This document shows, piece by piece, positions 23,246 to 33,793 of a DNA stretch of 64,000 nucleotides. The notes under the pieces are model-generated. The model did no database searches, was not told the DNA's origin, and was given only the letters and a program-made list of their open reading frames with translations. The position numbers and the translations under genes were made by a program. The first letter of the stretch is position 1, and each line of letters starts with the position of its first letter. Source of the stretch: an uncultured Synergistales bacterium (GTDB lineage: Bacteria; Synergistota; Synergistia; Synergistales; Aminobacteriaceae). The DNA is taken from NCBI GenBank assembly GCA_905233565.1, contig CAJOCL010000003.1, positions 62,001 to 126,000 on the forward strand, in the 5' to 3' direction.

Positions 23246-25573
23246 ATGGCCGAACCCCTTGAAACTTTAGAGACCGGCCGGGACACGTTCTCGTCAATCA
23301 TTAATTCTATACCGCTGATTGACAGCTCATCTAATTATCTGCATGATATGTATTCGATAAGAGATGAATATTTCGCAAAAATTCCTGAGGAGTCGAAAAT
23401 TGAAATTGTCCGCTCGGCATGGCAGGAGTTATGGGGTAAAGCCATGCTGTCATTAACCCCCGAACAATTGCACAGGCTCGGAGAAGCATTTGTCTTTGCT
23501 GCGGTTGCACACAAGGATCAGCGCAGGAAATCAGGTGAGCCGTATATAACTCATACTTTAAGCGCGGCTTTGATTCTTGCTGGAATGCGTCTCGATACGG
23601 CCACGCTTGAAGCTGCTTTGCTGCATGATGTTCTTGAGGACACGCCCGTTACGCCTGAGGAAATGCGCGAAAAATTCGGCTCTGATGTTGAAATGCTGGT
23701 TGACGGAGTTACGAAACTTGCGCGTGATGATGTCAAAGAATTTATGTCCCGTGAAGATCTTACGGCTGAAAACCTGCGGCACATGTTCATAGTTATGGCA
23801 AAAGATATAAGGGTCGTTCTCATAAAACTTGCTGACAGGCTGCACAACATGCGAACATTGAACGTCATGAAGCCCGAAAAACAGCAGAGAATAGCCCGCG
23901 AAACTATGGAAATTTACGCGCCCTTAGCACACAGGCTTGGAATTTATCAGATTAAGCGCGAACTTGAAGATTTATCGTTCATGTATCTTCACCCTGATAT
24001 TTACAAGGAAGTTGAACGCCGTGTAAAGCAGAGAATGCCTCAAATGGAGTCAGTAATCGAAAAGGCAAAAAAGATACTTGAAGAGAGATTACAGAAAGAA
24101 AATATACCGTGTAGGATTAAGGGACGTTCAAAGCATTATTACAGCATTTACGAAAAAATGCAGAGGAAGCAGATTTCTTTTGACGAACTTTATGACATTC
24201 TTGCAGTCCGCGTTCTTGTCTCTGACGTTTCGACATGTTACGCCGTTTTAGGTGTCGTCCATGCTTTGTGGCTGCCCGTTCCCGGACAGTTTGATGATTA
24301 TATTGCAAACCCTAAAAGCAATATGTATCAGTCATTGCACACAACCGTGATGATTTCGGGCGTTCCCCTTGAAGTTCAGATAAGGACGTACGAAATGAAT
24401 CACTTTGCAGAATACGGAATCGCTGCTCACTGGGTTTACAAAGAGGGCGGAAATAAAAAGCTCCTTAAGGGTCTGAATGAAAAATTAATGCTTGTCCGTC
24501 AGGTCATGGAGGCAGGACAGGAAGGTGAGGACACTCAGGAATTTGTCGACATTCTGAAAACTGATATATTGTTGACGAGTGAACTTTATGTTTTCACGCC
24601 TGACGGTAAGCCGATGATTTTGCCGAACGGTTCAACAGTTCTTGATTTTGCCTACGCCGTACACACTGAAATCGGCAATCACTGCGCCGGCGCGATGATT
24701 AACGGCAGAATAGTACCGCTTAATACACAGCTTCACAGCGGAGACAGGGTTAAAATTCTCACAGCACCTCAGACCTCACCTTCAAGGGACTGGCTCAAAA
24801 TCGTAAGCAGCGCAAAGACACGCAGCAAAATACGCAGTTATTTCAAGCAGGCAGAAAGAGCCGACAGGGACGAAAAAATCGAACGCGGCTGGAAATTAAT
24901 AGAACGTGAACTTAAACGCAGAGGCCTTGAGGACGTAAAGCGCGAGGATTTCAACAATATTGATGAGCAGTTAATATCAGTAGGTTCCGGAACGATCGGG
25001 GCAAGCGAGGCCGCCCAGAAATTATCGCTTGCATGGCTTCAGCATCATTCACCCGCAGCACCGTCTAACCCTGTCGATTTTATCAGTGAACCTCAAGTAA
25101 AAAAGAAGGATAATAAATCAGATGTCCTTGTTGAAGGTGAAGGCGGCGTAAGCGTAACATTTGCAAGCTGCTGCGATCCCGTTCCCGGTGATGACATAAT
25201 CGGTTATGCCTCGACACGAAGGGGGATAACGGTACACAGGACTGAATGCCGGAACATAGCCGGAAAAGATAACGGCCGTAAAATAAAAGTCTCTTGGGCA
25301 ATTCAGGATTTGTCACCGACGGGCGGAAAGCGTCCGAACATGTACACCGCAAGGCTCAGGGTTGAGGCTGAAGACAGGGAAGATCTTCTTGCTGACACTA
25401 CAAAGCTGCTCGGCCTTGAGGGTACAAGCATATCCGGCTTAAAGTCAACAACGGCAGGGGGCGGGCTGGTAAGAATGAAAATTGAAATACGTGTACGAAA
25501 TCTTGAACATTTATATTCAGTAATGTCAAGAATTAACGAAGTTCGCGGAGTTATGAGCGTAGAAAGGGAGTAA
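23246..25573 (+). CDS. RelA/SpoT bifunctional (p)ppGpp synthetase/hydrolase
   Basis: HD domain (HDVLEDT), synthetase domain, TGS and ACT domains. Confidence 0.96.
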   Translation: MAEPLETLETGRDTFSSIINSIPLIDSSSNYLHDMYSIRDEYFAKIPEESKIEIVRSAWQELWGKAMLSLTPEQLHRLGEAFVFAAVAHKDQRRKSGEPYITHTLSAALILAGMRLDTATLEAALLHDVLEDTPVTPEEMREKFGSDVEMLVDGVTKLARDDVKEFMSREDLTAENLRHMFIVMAKDIRVVLIKLADRLHNMRTLNVMKPEKQQRIARETMEIYAPLAHRLGIYQIKRELEDLSFMYLHPDIYKEVERRVKQRMPQMESVIEKAKKILEERLQKENIPCRIKGRSKHYYSIYEKMQRKQISFDELYDILAVRVLVSDVSTCYAVLGVVHALWLPVPGQFDDYIANPKSNMYQSLHTTVMISGVPLEVQIRTYEMNHFAEYGIAAHWVYKEGGNKKLLKGLNEKLMLVRQVMEAGQEGEDTQEFVDILKTDILLTSELYVFTPDGKPMILPNGSTVLDFAYAVHTEIGNHCAGAMINGRIVPLNTQLHSGDRVKILTAPQTSPSRDWLKIVSSAKTRSKIRSYFKQAERADRDEKIERGWKLIERELKRRGLEDVKREDFNNIDEQLISVGSGTIGASEAAQKLSLAWLQHHSPAAPSNPVDFISEPQVKKKDNKSDVLVEGEGGVSVTFASCCDPVPGDDIIGYASTRRGITVHRTECRNIAGKDNGRKIKVSWAIQDLSPTGGKRPNMYTARLRVEAEDREDLLADTTKLLGLEGTSISGLKSTTAGGGLVRMKIEIRVRNLEHLYSVMSRINEVRGVMSVERE

Positions 25574-25579
25574 TATATT

Positions 25580-26029
25580 TTGAGACTGTTAATTCAGCGC
25601 GTCAAACGTGCTTCAGTTACGATTAACGGAAATGAAAACGACAAACGCAGCATAAATCAGGGAATGTGCGTTTTTATCGGGGTAACTCACGGCGATGACG
25701 AGTCAAAAGCTGACTGGCTCGCGGAAAAAATGTCGGGTCTTAGAATATTTGAGGATTCTGACGGTAAAATTAACCTGTCACTGAAGGACATTGAAGGCGA
25801 AGTTTTATTGGTGTCCCAGTTTTCGCTTTATGCCTCGTGTTCAAAGGGCAGAAGGCCGGGTTTCACTGATGCCGCAAAACCTGATGAGGCTGAAAGGCTG
25901 TATGATTATTTCGTGTCGAAAGTAAAAGCTCTCGGCCTCAGAAAAGTATCATGCGGAGAGTTTGGGGCTGACATGGAAGTTGAAATAATTAACGACGGGC
26001 CTTTGACGTTCATTGTTGACAGCATTTAA
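25580..26029 (+). CDS. dtd: D-aminoacyl-tRNA deacylase (TTG start)
   Basis: RLLIQRVKRASVTI, LLVSQFSLYAS, NDGPLTFIVDS. Confidence 0.96.
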   Translation: MRLLIQRVKRASVTINGNENDKRSINQGMCVFIGVTHGDDESKADWLAEKMSGLRIFEDSDGKINLSLKDIEGEVLLVSQFSLYASCSKGRRPGFTDAAKPDEAERLYDYFVSKVKALGLRKVSCGEFGADMEVEIINDGPLTFIVDSI

Positions 26030-26057
26030 TAGTATTGTGAAAGGGGAAATATTAAAG

Positions 26058-26693
26058 TTGAATTATAAACGGTTCCCGTTAGGTGCATTATGGACAAACG
26101 GTTATTTATTCTGGGACGACGTTACTAAAGAAGCATTCTTTATAGATCCGGGCGGAAACACTGAGGACGTTCAGGCTTTCATGGCCGCAAATAATATTGT
26201 CCTTAGAATGGTATTGCTTACTCACGGACATATTGATCACATCGCCGGCATTCATGAATTTATCCCGATGGCGGGCAAAAATATTTACATTCACGCTGAT
26301 GATGCCCACATGCTCAGGAACCCTTCAAGGCAGCTTCAGGCATTATTAGGCGTTCACTGCGAGGGGGTAAATGATTTCATTGAAGTACAGGACGGAAGGA
26401 TTATTGATTTTCCCGGATACAGTATAAAAGTCATTCACACGCCCGGACATACGGAAGGGAGTTCATGTTTCTTAATCACTGACAAAGAAGGACATCACGT
26501 CCTCGTTTCAGGCGATACGCTTTTTGCACAGAGTGTCGGACGCACTGACCTTGAAGGCGGCGACAGCGTTAAACTTGATGAATCTCTCCGAAAACTTGCA
26601 GAGCTTGATGACGGTCTGCACGTTCTGCCCGGACACGGCCCTGATACAAATATAGGCTCAGAACGCGAATTAAACCCGTACTGGCCGAGATAA
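26058..26693 (+). CDS. MBL-fold hydrolase, glyoxalase II-like (TTG start proposed)
   Basis: THGHIDHIAG, HTPGHTEGS, SGDTLF, LPGHGPDT; RBS AAGGGG. Confidence 0.92.
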   Translation: MNYKRFPLGALWTNGYLFWDDVTKEAFFIDPGGNTEDVQAFMAANNIVLRMVLLTHGHIDHIAGIHEFIPMAGKNIYIHADDAHMLRNPSRQLQALLGVHCEGVNDFIEVQDGRIIDFPGYSIKVIHTPGHTEGSSCFLITDKEGHHVLVSGDTLFAQSVGRTDLEGGDSVKLDESLRKLAELDDGLHVLPGHGPDTNIGSERELNPYWPR

Positions 26694-26709
26694 AGGAGAG
26701 TTTTTCAGC

Positions 26710-27765
26710 ATGTTTAATCTTTTTTCCGGAATGCTCGGGCTTGATGTCGGTATAGATTTAGGATCGTCAAATATAGTCATATACGTAAAAGACAAGGGAA
26801 TAATTCTCAGCGAACCTTCAGCAGTAGCCGTCAAAAAATTGCCGAGAAAAGAAGGGCGCGAAGTTATAGCCGTTGGGACAGCAGCAAAAGAAATGTCAGG
26901 CAAAGAACCTCACGGAATCGAAACTATATGGCCTCTTGAAGGAGGAGTTATAGCAAATTTCGACATGACGCAGGAACTAATAAAATACTGTCTCAGGCGC
27001 ATAAACGCAGGTAATACGTTCATGGTTCACCCAAAAGTCGTAATCTCAATCCCTGCTGAAGTTACGGGCGTTGAACGTAAGGCCGTAATTGATGCAACAC
27101 TCGGGGCGGGCGCAAGTGAAGCATACGTTGTTGAAGAACCAATAAGCGCGGCTCTCGGTGTCGGACTTCCCATAGACAGGCCGTCAGGGTGCATGATTAT
27201 TGACATCGGCGGAGGAACAAGCGAAGTCAGCGTTATATCACTCGGCGGAATTGTCGTAACAAGTTCCCTCCGTACAGCCGGCAAAATGATGGACAACGCA
27301 ATAATTACTATGGTCAGACAGCGTTATGCGCTTCTTATCGGCGAGACGACAGCGGAAGAAGTCAAAAACACTATCGGTTCCGCACTGCCTCTAAGCCCTG
27401 AACTTGAAATGCACGTAAAGGGGCGCGATTTATCCGACGGACTGCCGAAAAGCGATATAGTTTCGTCCGTTGAAGTCCGCGAGGCAATGGAGCCTACATT
27501 CAAGGGCATTGAAGACATGGTGAAAGTTGCGCTTGAAAAGATGCCCCCTGAACTTGCAAAAGACGTTGTTGACAGGGGAATTATTTTGACTGGCGGCGTT
27601 GCGCTTATGCGGGGATTCGGCGAGAGGTTATCACGCGCCGTAAATACTCCCGTAATCGTTGCCGAACAGCCTTTGAACTCCGTAGCTCTCGGGGTCGGCA
27701 AAATTCTCGATAACTTGGGGGCAATGAGAAGGGTATTAATGTCCGTTGAACGCGGTTCACGCTGA
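26710..27765 (+). CDS. mreB: rod shape-determining protein MreB
   Basis: DVGIDLGSSNIVIYVKDKGI, MIIDIGGGTSEVSVISLGGIV. Confidence 0.97.
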   Translation: MFNLFSGMLGLDVGIDLGSSNIVIYVKDKGIILSEPSAVAVKKLPRKEGREVIAVGTAAKEMSGKEPHGIETIWPLEGGVIANFDMTQELIKYCLRRINAGNTFMVHPKVVISIPAEVTGVERKAVIDATLGAGASEAYVVEEPISAALGVGLPIDRPSGCMIIDIGGGTSEVSVISLGGIVVTSSLRTAGKMMDNAIITMVRQRYALLIGETTAEEVKNTIGSALPLSPELEMHVKGRDLSDGLPKSDIVSSVEVREAMEPTFKGIEDMVKVALEKMPPELAKDVVDRGIILTGGVALMRGFGERLSRAVNTPVIVAEQPLNSVALGVGKILDNLGAMRRVLMSVERGSR

Positions 27766-28535
27766 TGGAAAACAGGCACAGCACAACACGTGAGCTTGTT
27801 CACGGCCTTACGGCGTTAATACTCAGCCTTTTTCTTCTGGGCGTAAGCTCTGGTCTCGGCGTGATAAAAAATATCGTTGACATTTGGGGGGCTGTTCTTT
27901 TCATTCCCGAATATCCGGCTGTCGTAATGCGTGAAATGTTCCTGAAGTGGCGTTCATGGTCAAATGATACAAATTTCCTGAACAGCGAAGTAACCCGTCT
28001 TTCAAATGAAAACGCTGAATTACGCCTCGAACTTGCCGAACTTGCCGGTGGAAAAATATATTCTTACGACAAAAAGCAGGAAACCAGAACAGCACGGGTT
28101 ACGTTGCGCGCTCCGATGTCGTGGTGGAGTGAGATCCGCATAGACAGGGGAGGAAATGACAATATAACTCAGGGTCTGCCGATTTTCAGCAGCGGTTATT
28201 TAATAGGCCGTGTAAGCACCGTTTCCGTCATGTCATCATGGGCAGAGCTGATAACTTCGTCATCTTTCATGATTCCTGCCGTAATTGAAGAGACTAGGGA
28301 ACTGGGGGTTATAGCCGGAGACGGGAACGGTTCAGTACTTCTGCATTATATACCGTCAGGGCGCGGGATACGTTCAGGAATGAAAGTCAGTACGGCCATG
28401 ATAGGCGAGCAGCTGCCTCCGGGACTTCCGATCGGGAAAATATCAGGAGAGTTTACGGCAGGGAATGACGGCTATACGACTTACAGAATTGAACCGGGCG
28501 CGAATCTTTCGAGATTTTATACTGTAACTTATTGA
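27765..28535 (+). CDS. mreC: MreC
   Basis: Position and MreC core with N-terminal TM and coiled coil. Confidence 0.93.
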   Translation: MENRHSTTRELVHGLTALILSLFLLGVSSGLGVIKNIVDIWGAVLFIPEYPAVVMREMFLKWRSWSNDTNFLNSEVTRLSNENAELRLELAELAGGKIYSYDKKQETRTARVTLRAPMSWWSEIRIDRGGNDNITQGLPIFSSGYLIGRVSTVSVMSSWAELITSSSFMIPAVIEETRELGVIAGDGNGSVLLHYIPSGRGIRSGMKVSTAMIGEQLPPGLPIGKISGEFTAGNDGYTTYRIEPGANLSRFYTVTY

Positions 28536-28538
28536 ATT

Positions 28539-29000
28539 ATGACACTGATTATTTTATGGCTTTTGCAGGATCTTTTAACTGTTTTCACGGGCGGAGGTAT
28601 GCAGATTCCCGGCCTCTTCATGCTTGGACTGGTCTACAGGCTTTTGGTTGATGACGGAAGTTCGGACGTGAGTTTGTGGGCTATATGGCTTTCATTTGCG
28701 GGCGGTATATTATGGGATTTGCGTTGGATAGGCATTCCGGGATTTTTCACGCTTGGATATGTCGTTGTAATTCTGATAGTAATTCAGGTCTGGGGAATAA
28801 TTCCGCCTCAGGGCAGAGTGTCGGGAACAGGCACGATTATATTTGCACTTCTTGAGGCTTCCCAGTTAATACCGCCGCTGCTTCCGGTTTTAATTCTCGG
28901 CGGGAATACGGGCTGGAGTTATTTTCTTAGGCAGCAGGTTTATTCACTTCCTGCAATACTGCTGACAATGTATATTTATCTCAGAAAGACGAGATCTTAA
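28539..29000 (+). CDS. mreD: MreD-like membrane protein
   Basis: Hydrophobic 153-aa protein between mreC and mrdA. Confidence 0.85.
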   Translation: MTLIILWLLQDLLTVFTGGGMQIPGLFMLGLVYRLLVDDGSSDVSLWAIWLSFAGGILWDLRWIGIPGFFTLGYVVVILIVIQVWGIIPPQGRVSGTGTIIFALLEASQLIPPLLPVLILGGNTGWSYFLRQQVYSLPAILLTMYIYLRKTRS

Positions 29001-29003
29001 ACA

Positions 29004-30716
29004 ATGGAATTATTAGACAGCAGGCTGAAATTATTTTTATGGAGCATATCACTTTCAGTTTTTATATTGACTGGGGGATTATATTTCTGCCAGATATATC
29101 AGGGCGATAAATATATACGTCTTGCACACAGCAACAGGCTTAGGCTCGTGCGCTTTCCTGCACCGAGAGGCGAAATTTTCGACCGCAACGGAGTTCCTTT
29201 AGCCGTCAATGATACTACGTTCAGCATAATGGGCTACCCTTTGGATTTGAACACGCCCGAAAAACTTCAGCATTTAAGCAAAGTTTTAATGCGTCATGGA
29301 ATCCCGATGACCGTTTCAGACCTGGAGAAGACAATAAAACAGCAGAGGCTTGCACCCTACAGGGTAATGAAGATCGTACCCAATCTGACAATGACGCAAA
29401 TGGCCGAATTAGTCGCTGATTATGAATTTCCGCACGAATTATTCCCTTTGAGCGTCTGGCGAAGGACATATCCAGCAGGAACTACGGCAGCAAATATAAT
29501 AGGCTATGTCGGTGAAATTTCGGAAAACGAGCTTAAATTACGTGCTGAAGACGGTTACACCGGCGGAGATTTAATCGGTAAATCAGGAATTGAACGCTCA
29601 TACGAATCTGTTTTAAGGGGTTCGCCGGGTCAGGAAGCTCTCGAAGTTGACGCAAGGGGACGAAAAATCAGGGTTCTTGACGCTGAAGCAGCAGTTAAGG
29701 GTGAAGACCTTCATTTAACGCTTGACATGGGGGCTCAGAAATTGGCCGTTGAACTTCTGAAAAACTGGAAGGGCGCAATTGTTGCAATGAACGTCCATAC
29801 GGGCGCGGTTTTAGCACTTGCATCAAGTCCCGTTTACGATAATAACCCGTTAGCTTGGGGAGTTTCTGCCCGTGAATGGAATGCGATAATGAACGACCCT
29901 GAAAGACCCATGCTTGACAGGGCAATCGCAGGAGTTTACCCCCCCGCAAGCACTTTCAAGGCTTTCATGTCAATAGCCTCACTCGAAGAGAACGCAATAA
30001 CACAAAGCACAATGATTTCATGCAGAGGAGGCTTGAGATTCGGTTCACACCTTTTCAAATGCTGGAAACACTCAGGGCACGGATCATTAAACGTTATCGG
30101 CGGTCTTCAGCATTCATGCGACGTATTTTTTTATCAGGCAGGATTGAGAACGGGCATAGAAAGTCTCATAAAGTGGGGCAGAAAATTTCATCTCGGCGAA
30201 CCTACGGGGATAGATCTTCCCGGTGAAAGCGGAGGAAATATTGCAGGCCCCGAATGGAAATTGAGGCGTTTCAAAACAGCATGGTCGGGCGGTGATACAG
30301 TTAATTATTCGATAGGTCAGGGCTATATGCTAATGACACCGATACAGATTGCGCGTGTCTATGCAGCTATTGCAAACGGCGGAAAAATGGTAACCCCTCA
30401 CCTTAATGTCAAAGGCTATAAAAATCCCGAAGATATAGGCATAAATCCCGCAAAACTCGAAATCGTCAAACGCGGACTCGAAGCCGTAGTTTCAAGGGGA
30501 ACAGGCTCAAGGGCAGGACGTTTCGGAGTTCATGTTGCGGGGAAGACGGGAACGGCTCAGAACTCTCACGGCGATGACCACGCACTTTTTGCAGGTTACG
30601 CGCCGGCAGATAATCCGCAGTATGTTGCTGTTGCAGTCATTGAAGGCGGAAAACACGGGAGCAGCGTTGCAGGCCCCCTAGTCGGACAAATGCTCGCTCA
30701 TTTATTGTCACACTAA
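29004..30716 (+). CDS. mrdA: penicillin-binding protein 2
   Basis: RGEIFDRNGVPLA, YPPASTFKAF (SxxK), SIGQGY, KTGTAQ. Confidence 0.96.
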   Translation: MELLDSRLKLFLWSISLSVFILTGGLYFCQIYQGDKYIRLAHSNRLRLVRFPAPRGEIFDRNGVPLAVNDTTFSIMGYPLDLNTPEKLQHLSKVLMRHGIPMTVSDLEKTIKQQRLAPYRVMKIVPNLTMTQMAELVADYEFPHELFPLSVWRRTYPAGTTAANIIGYVGEISENELKLRAEDGYTGGDLIGKSGIERSYESVLRGSPGQEALEVDARGRKIRVLDAEAAVKGEDLHLTLDMGAQKLAVELLKNWKGAIVAMNVHTGAVLALASSPVYDNNPLAWGVSAREWNAIMNDPERPMLDRAIAGVYPPASTFKAFMSIASLEENAITQSTMISCRGGLRFGSHLFKCWKHSGHGSLNVIGGLQHSCDVFFYQAGLRTGIESLIKWGRKFHLGEPTGIDLPGESGGNIAGPEWKLRRFKTAWSGGDTVNYSIGQGYMLMTPIQIARVYAAIANGGKMVTPHLNVKGYKNPEDIGINPAKLEIVKRGLEAVVSRGTGSRAGRFGVHVAGKTGTAQNSHGDDHALFAGYAPADNPQYVAVAVIEGGKHGSSVAGPLVGQMLAHLLSH

Positions 30717-30727
30717 ATTTTACGGGT

Positions 30728-30756
30728 TTGACATATAATAATAACAAAGCTATGTC
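30728..30756 (+). promoter_or_regulatory. candidate internal promoter for minCDE
   Basis: TTGACA (30728-30733), 17-nt spacer, TATGTC (30751-30756). Confidence 0.4.
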
Positions 30757-30795
30757 TTTTTGATGTAAAGTTTTAATAATAATGTTGATTAAGGA

Positions 30796-31539
30796 ATGAA
30801 TATAACAAATTTTAGTTTGCTCAAGAAAATACGCAAGCCCGATGCTCATATAAAAATGGAACGTACACACTACGGCATAAAGTTTTTTCTGCCTGAAACG
30901 CTGAGGGAAAAAGAACTTTTGAACCTTCTGGCCGTTATTCCTGCGAGCGCGTACAAACTTCCTGAAAATCAGGGAGTAAGTCTTGATTTTGCCGGCCGTA
31001 AATGTTCCAAGATGCTTATACTTCATATGTTGAACAGCGTAGTATGGGAAAAAAATATAAGGGTTGTTGCGTGGCTTTCAGGAAATGAAGAGACCGTAAA
31101 GCTCTTCAAAGATGCCGGGCTTTCTGTTGTTGAACCTGCCCTCAATATCGTAGAAAAGCCGGTTAAAAATGAAAATCCTCATCTTTCTGGGCTGAAGATA
31201 TATTACGGCTCAATGAGATCGGGGCACAAAGTCGAAACTGAAGGCGATGTTTTAGTCTGGGGTCATCTTAATCCCGGAGCTGAAATTGTCGCAGGAGGAA
31301 GCGTAATCGTTGCGGGGAAACTGCTCGGAATTGTTCACGCAGGAGGTTACGGGCGCGATGATGTTTTTGTTTGGGCAGGTTGTTTCGAGACACCTCAGGT
31401 CAGAATAGCGAAAAAATTATGCTTTGCTGATCCGAAATCTACAAGCTGCTGGCGTAAACCTGTTCTCATTACTCTTGAGGACGGTACGCCGGTAATAAGG
31501 GAAAATAAGTTTTTCAGACAGGAGGATATTAAACATTAA
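30796..31539 (+). CDS. minC: septum site-determining protein MinC
   Basis: C-terminal GDVLVWGHLNPGAEIVAGGSVIVAGKLLGIVHAG; followed by minD. Confidence 0.93.
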   Translation: MNITNFSLLKKIRKPDAHIKMERTHYGIKFFLPETLREKELLNLLAVIPASAYKLPENQGVSLDFAGRKCSKMLILHMLNSVVWEKNIRVVAWLSGNEETVKLFKDAGLSVVEPALNIVEKPVKNENPHLSGLKIYYGSMRSGHKVETEGDVLVWGHLNPGAEIVAGGSVIVAGKLLGIVHAGGYGRDDVFVWAGCFETPQVRIAKKLCFADPKSTSCWRKPVLITLEDGTPVIRENKFFRQEDIKH

Positions 31540-32352
31540 ATGTCAGCACGTGTAATAGTAACGACTTCGGGAAAAGGCGGAGTCGGGAAAACAACTTCAA
31601 CAGCTAATATTGCCGCAGCTCTGGCAAAATTCGGCAAAAAAGTCGTAGCGGTCGATGCAGATGTAGGGCTGCGGAATCTCGATGTCATCATGGGGCTTGA
31701 GAACAGAGTAGTCTATAACTTCATTGACGTAATCGAGAAGACCTGCAAGCTCTCTGCGGCTCTGGTGAAAGATAAAAGAGTTCCGGGATTATATTTACTT
31801 CCTGCAGCCCAGACGAGGACTAAAGATGCCGTAAACCCTGAGCAGATGGTCGCACTTTGCGAGGAATTGAAGCCTGAATTTGATTTTGTTCTGCTTGACT
31901 GCCCGGCAGGAATTGAGGGAGGCTTCAAGAACGCCGCAGCCGGTGCAGATGAAGCACTCGTCGTAACAACGCCCGAAATCCCGGCAGTAAGGGACGCGGA
32001 CAGAATAATCGGAATGCTTGAAAGTATGGGAAAATCGCCCATAAGATTAATAATCAACAGGCTGCGTCCGAACATGGTACAGGACGGCGATATGCTTGCA
32101 AAAGACGATATTCTTGACGTACTTTCGATTGATTTGATAGGCGTTGTCCCCGAAGATGAGAGTGTAATACGCGCCACGAACAACGGCGAGCCGATGACAA
32201 TGACGCTTGATTCTCCTGCAGCACACGCATATTTGAACATAGCCGAGAGAATTTTGGGACGCGATGTCCCGTTAATGGATCTTGAAAGTTACGCAACAAG
32301 AGGATTTATAAGCAAGATAAAGCGTTTCTTCTCAGGAAAGCGCAAGAGGTGA
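31540..32352 (+). CDS. minD: septum site-determining ATPase MinD
   Basis: Deviant Walker A SGKGGVGKTTSTANIAAAL; amphipathic C-terminus. Confidence 0.97.
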   Translation: MSARVIVTTSGKGGVGKTTSTANIAAALAKFGKKVVAVDADVGLRNLDVIMGLENRVVYNFIDVIEKTCKLSAALVKDKRVPGLYLLPAAQTRTKDAVNPEQMVALCEELKPEFDFVLLDCPAGIEGGFKNAAAGADEALVVTTPEIPAVRDADRIIGMLESMGKSPIRLIINRLRPNMVQDGDMLAKDDILDVLSIDLIGVVPEDESVIRATNNGEPMTMTLDSPAAHAYLNIAERILGRDVPLMDLESYATRGFISKIKRFFSGKRKR

Positions 32353-32359
32353 TAAAGAT

Positions 32360-32638
32360 ATGGGATTCCTTAGCAAATTTTTCGGAGGAGGCAATGAAGG
32401 TTCAAGCCAGAAGGCTAAAGACCGTCTAAAAATAGTGCTTATACACGACAGGACAGACATATCACCTCAGCTTCTTGATAACTTACGCGATGAAATGGTC
32501 AACGTACTTGCAAAATATATGGACATTGACACGAACAAGATCGAAATTGATCTGGATCACGACGAAAACGCCGTAGCACTCGTGGCGAATATCCCGATAC
32601 TGAGAATAAAACGCGGAAAAGTTGCAGAAATAAGTTAG
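32360..32638 (+). CDS. minE: MinE
   Basis: AKDRLKIVLIHDRTDISPQLLDNLRDEMVNVLAKYMDID. Confidence 0.95.
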   Translation: MGFLSKFFGGGNEGSSQKAKDRLKIVLIHDRTDISPQLLDNLRDEMVNVLAKYMDIDTNKIEIDLDHDENAVALVANIPILRIKRGKVAEIS

Positions 32639-32677
32639 GGCATTAAATAAAGCCCTGAAAAATAAAAATATGAAAAT

Positions 32678-33793
32678 ATGAACTCTCTCTGGTCATCATT
32701 GAAAGAAGATTTATCACTCACTGACTGGGTTATGATTTCATGCGCCCTTATAATGTCATTATGGGGCGTTTTCTGTATTTACAGCGCGGCGGCAGGTTCG
32801 GCGGGTATGGGCTTTGATTATGCTTTCAGGCAGACGGCATGGCTTATATTCAGCATAATAGTAATGCTGATGATAATGTTTGTCGGGCATAATAAACTCT
32901 TGGAAGGTGCTTATCCTTTATACGGTTTAATGCTGATGCTTTTATTGCTGACGCTTTTAGCACCTAAAGTAAAGGGGGCGCAGTCATGGCTTGGATTCGG
33001 CGGAGTGAGATTTCAGCCTTCAGAATTTGCAAAAATATCGCTCATCCTGACAATGTCAAAATTTCTGAGCCGTTATCCTCCGCTTGATTTCAAAACTTTC
33101 ATGGCCGGTCTTGGGGTTATCATGCTGCCTGTTTCATTGGTTCTCATTCAGCCTGACGCGGGAAGCGCGATTGTTTATCTCGTAATATCGTTCGGAATGC
33201 TTTTAGCTGCGGGAACGCCGTTAAAGTACTTGGGAAGCCTTATAGGCTTGGGATTAGGGACGGTGCCGATATTATTCTTTTTTTTCCTGAAAGATTACCA
33301 GAAGAACAGAATATTAGTATTCATTGACCCTATGAGGGATCCTTTGGGAGCAGGATATAACGTTATACAGTCAAGGATTGCCGTAGGTTCTGGCGGATTT
33401 TCGGGAAAAGGATTCATGATGGGAACTCAGAGCAAGCTGAAATTTCTTCCTGAGCCTCATACGGATTTTATATTCAGCGTATTTTCAGAGGAATTTGGAT
33501 TTATAGGCGGAATGATATTAATTTTTCTTTTCACTCTGCTGCTTTTCAGGATAATTTTAACGGGAATAAGAAGCAAAGAAAGACGCTGCAAAATATTGGT
33601 CTCAGGCGTTGCATCGTGGCTATGGTTTCAGATGTTTGAAAGCATAGGGATGAGCATAGGTTTAACGCCTGTAACGGGGCTGCCGCTGCCGTTCCTGAGT
33701 TACGGGGGAAGTTCGCTTCTTGCAACGTTTATAGCATTGGGGCTTGTTGCGAGCGTATATATTGAAGGGGGAAATTCAAAAAATGGATTTTGA
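32678..33793 (+). CDS. rodA: SEDS protein RodA
   Basis: GFQPSEFAK-type motif and PFLSYGGSSLL. Confidence 0.95.
   Translation: MNSLWSSLKEDLSLTDWVMISCALIMSLWGVFCIYSAAAGSAGMGFDYAFRQTAWLIFSIIVMLMIMFVGHNKLLEGAYPLYGLMLMLLLLTLLAPKVKGAQSWLGFGGVRFQPSEFAKISLILTMSKFLSRYPPLDFKTFMAGLGVIMLPVSLVLIQPDAGSAIVYLVISFGMLLAAGTPLKYLGSLIGLGLGTVPILFFFFLKDYQKNRILVFIDPMRDPLGAGYNVIQSRIAVGSGGFSGKGFMMGTQSKLKFLPEPHTDFIFSVFSEEFGFIGGMILIFLFTLLLFRIILTGIRSKERRCKILVSGVASWLWFQMFESIGMSIGLTPVTGLPLPFLSYGGSSLLATFIALGLVASVYIEGGNSKNGF

Noticed and set aside
23551-23868. 105-aa and 95-aa - strand ORFs inside relA/spoT
   Set aside because: Overlap a clear conserved CDS on the opposite strand; no RBS or family resemblance.
31713-32299. 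- strand ORFs opposite minD
   Set aside because: Shadow ORFs of a highly conserved CDS.
32637-32656. AGGGC...GCCCT hairpin between minE and rodA as a terminator
   Set aside because: Only a 5-bp stem with an AT-rich loop and followed by A-rich rather than T-rich sequence; it lies within an apparent operon.
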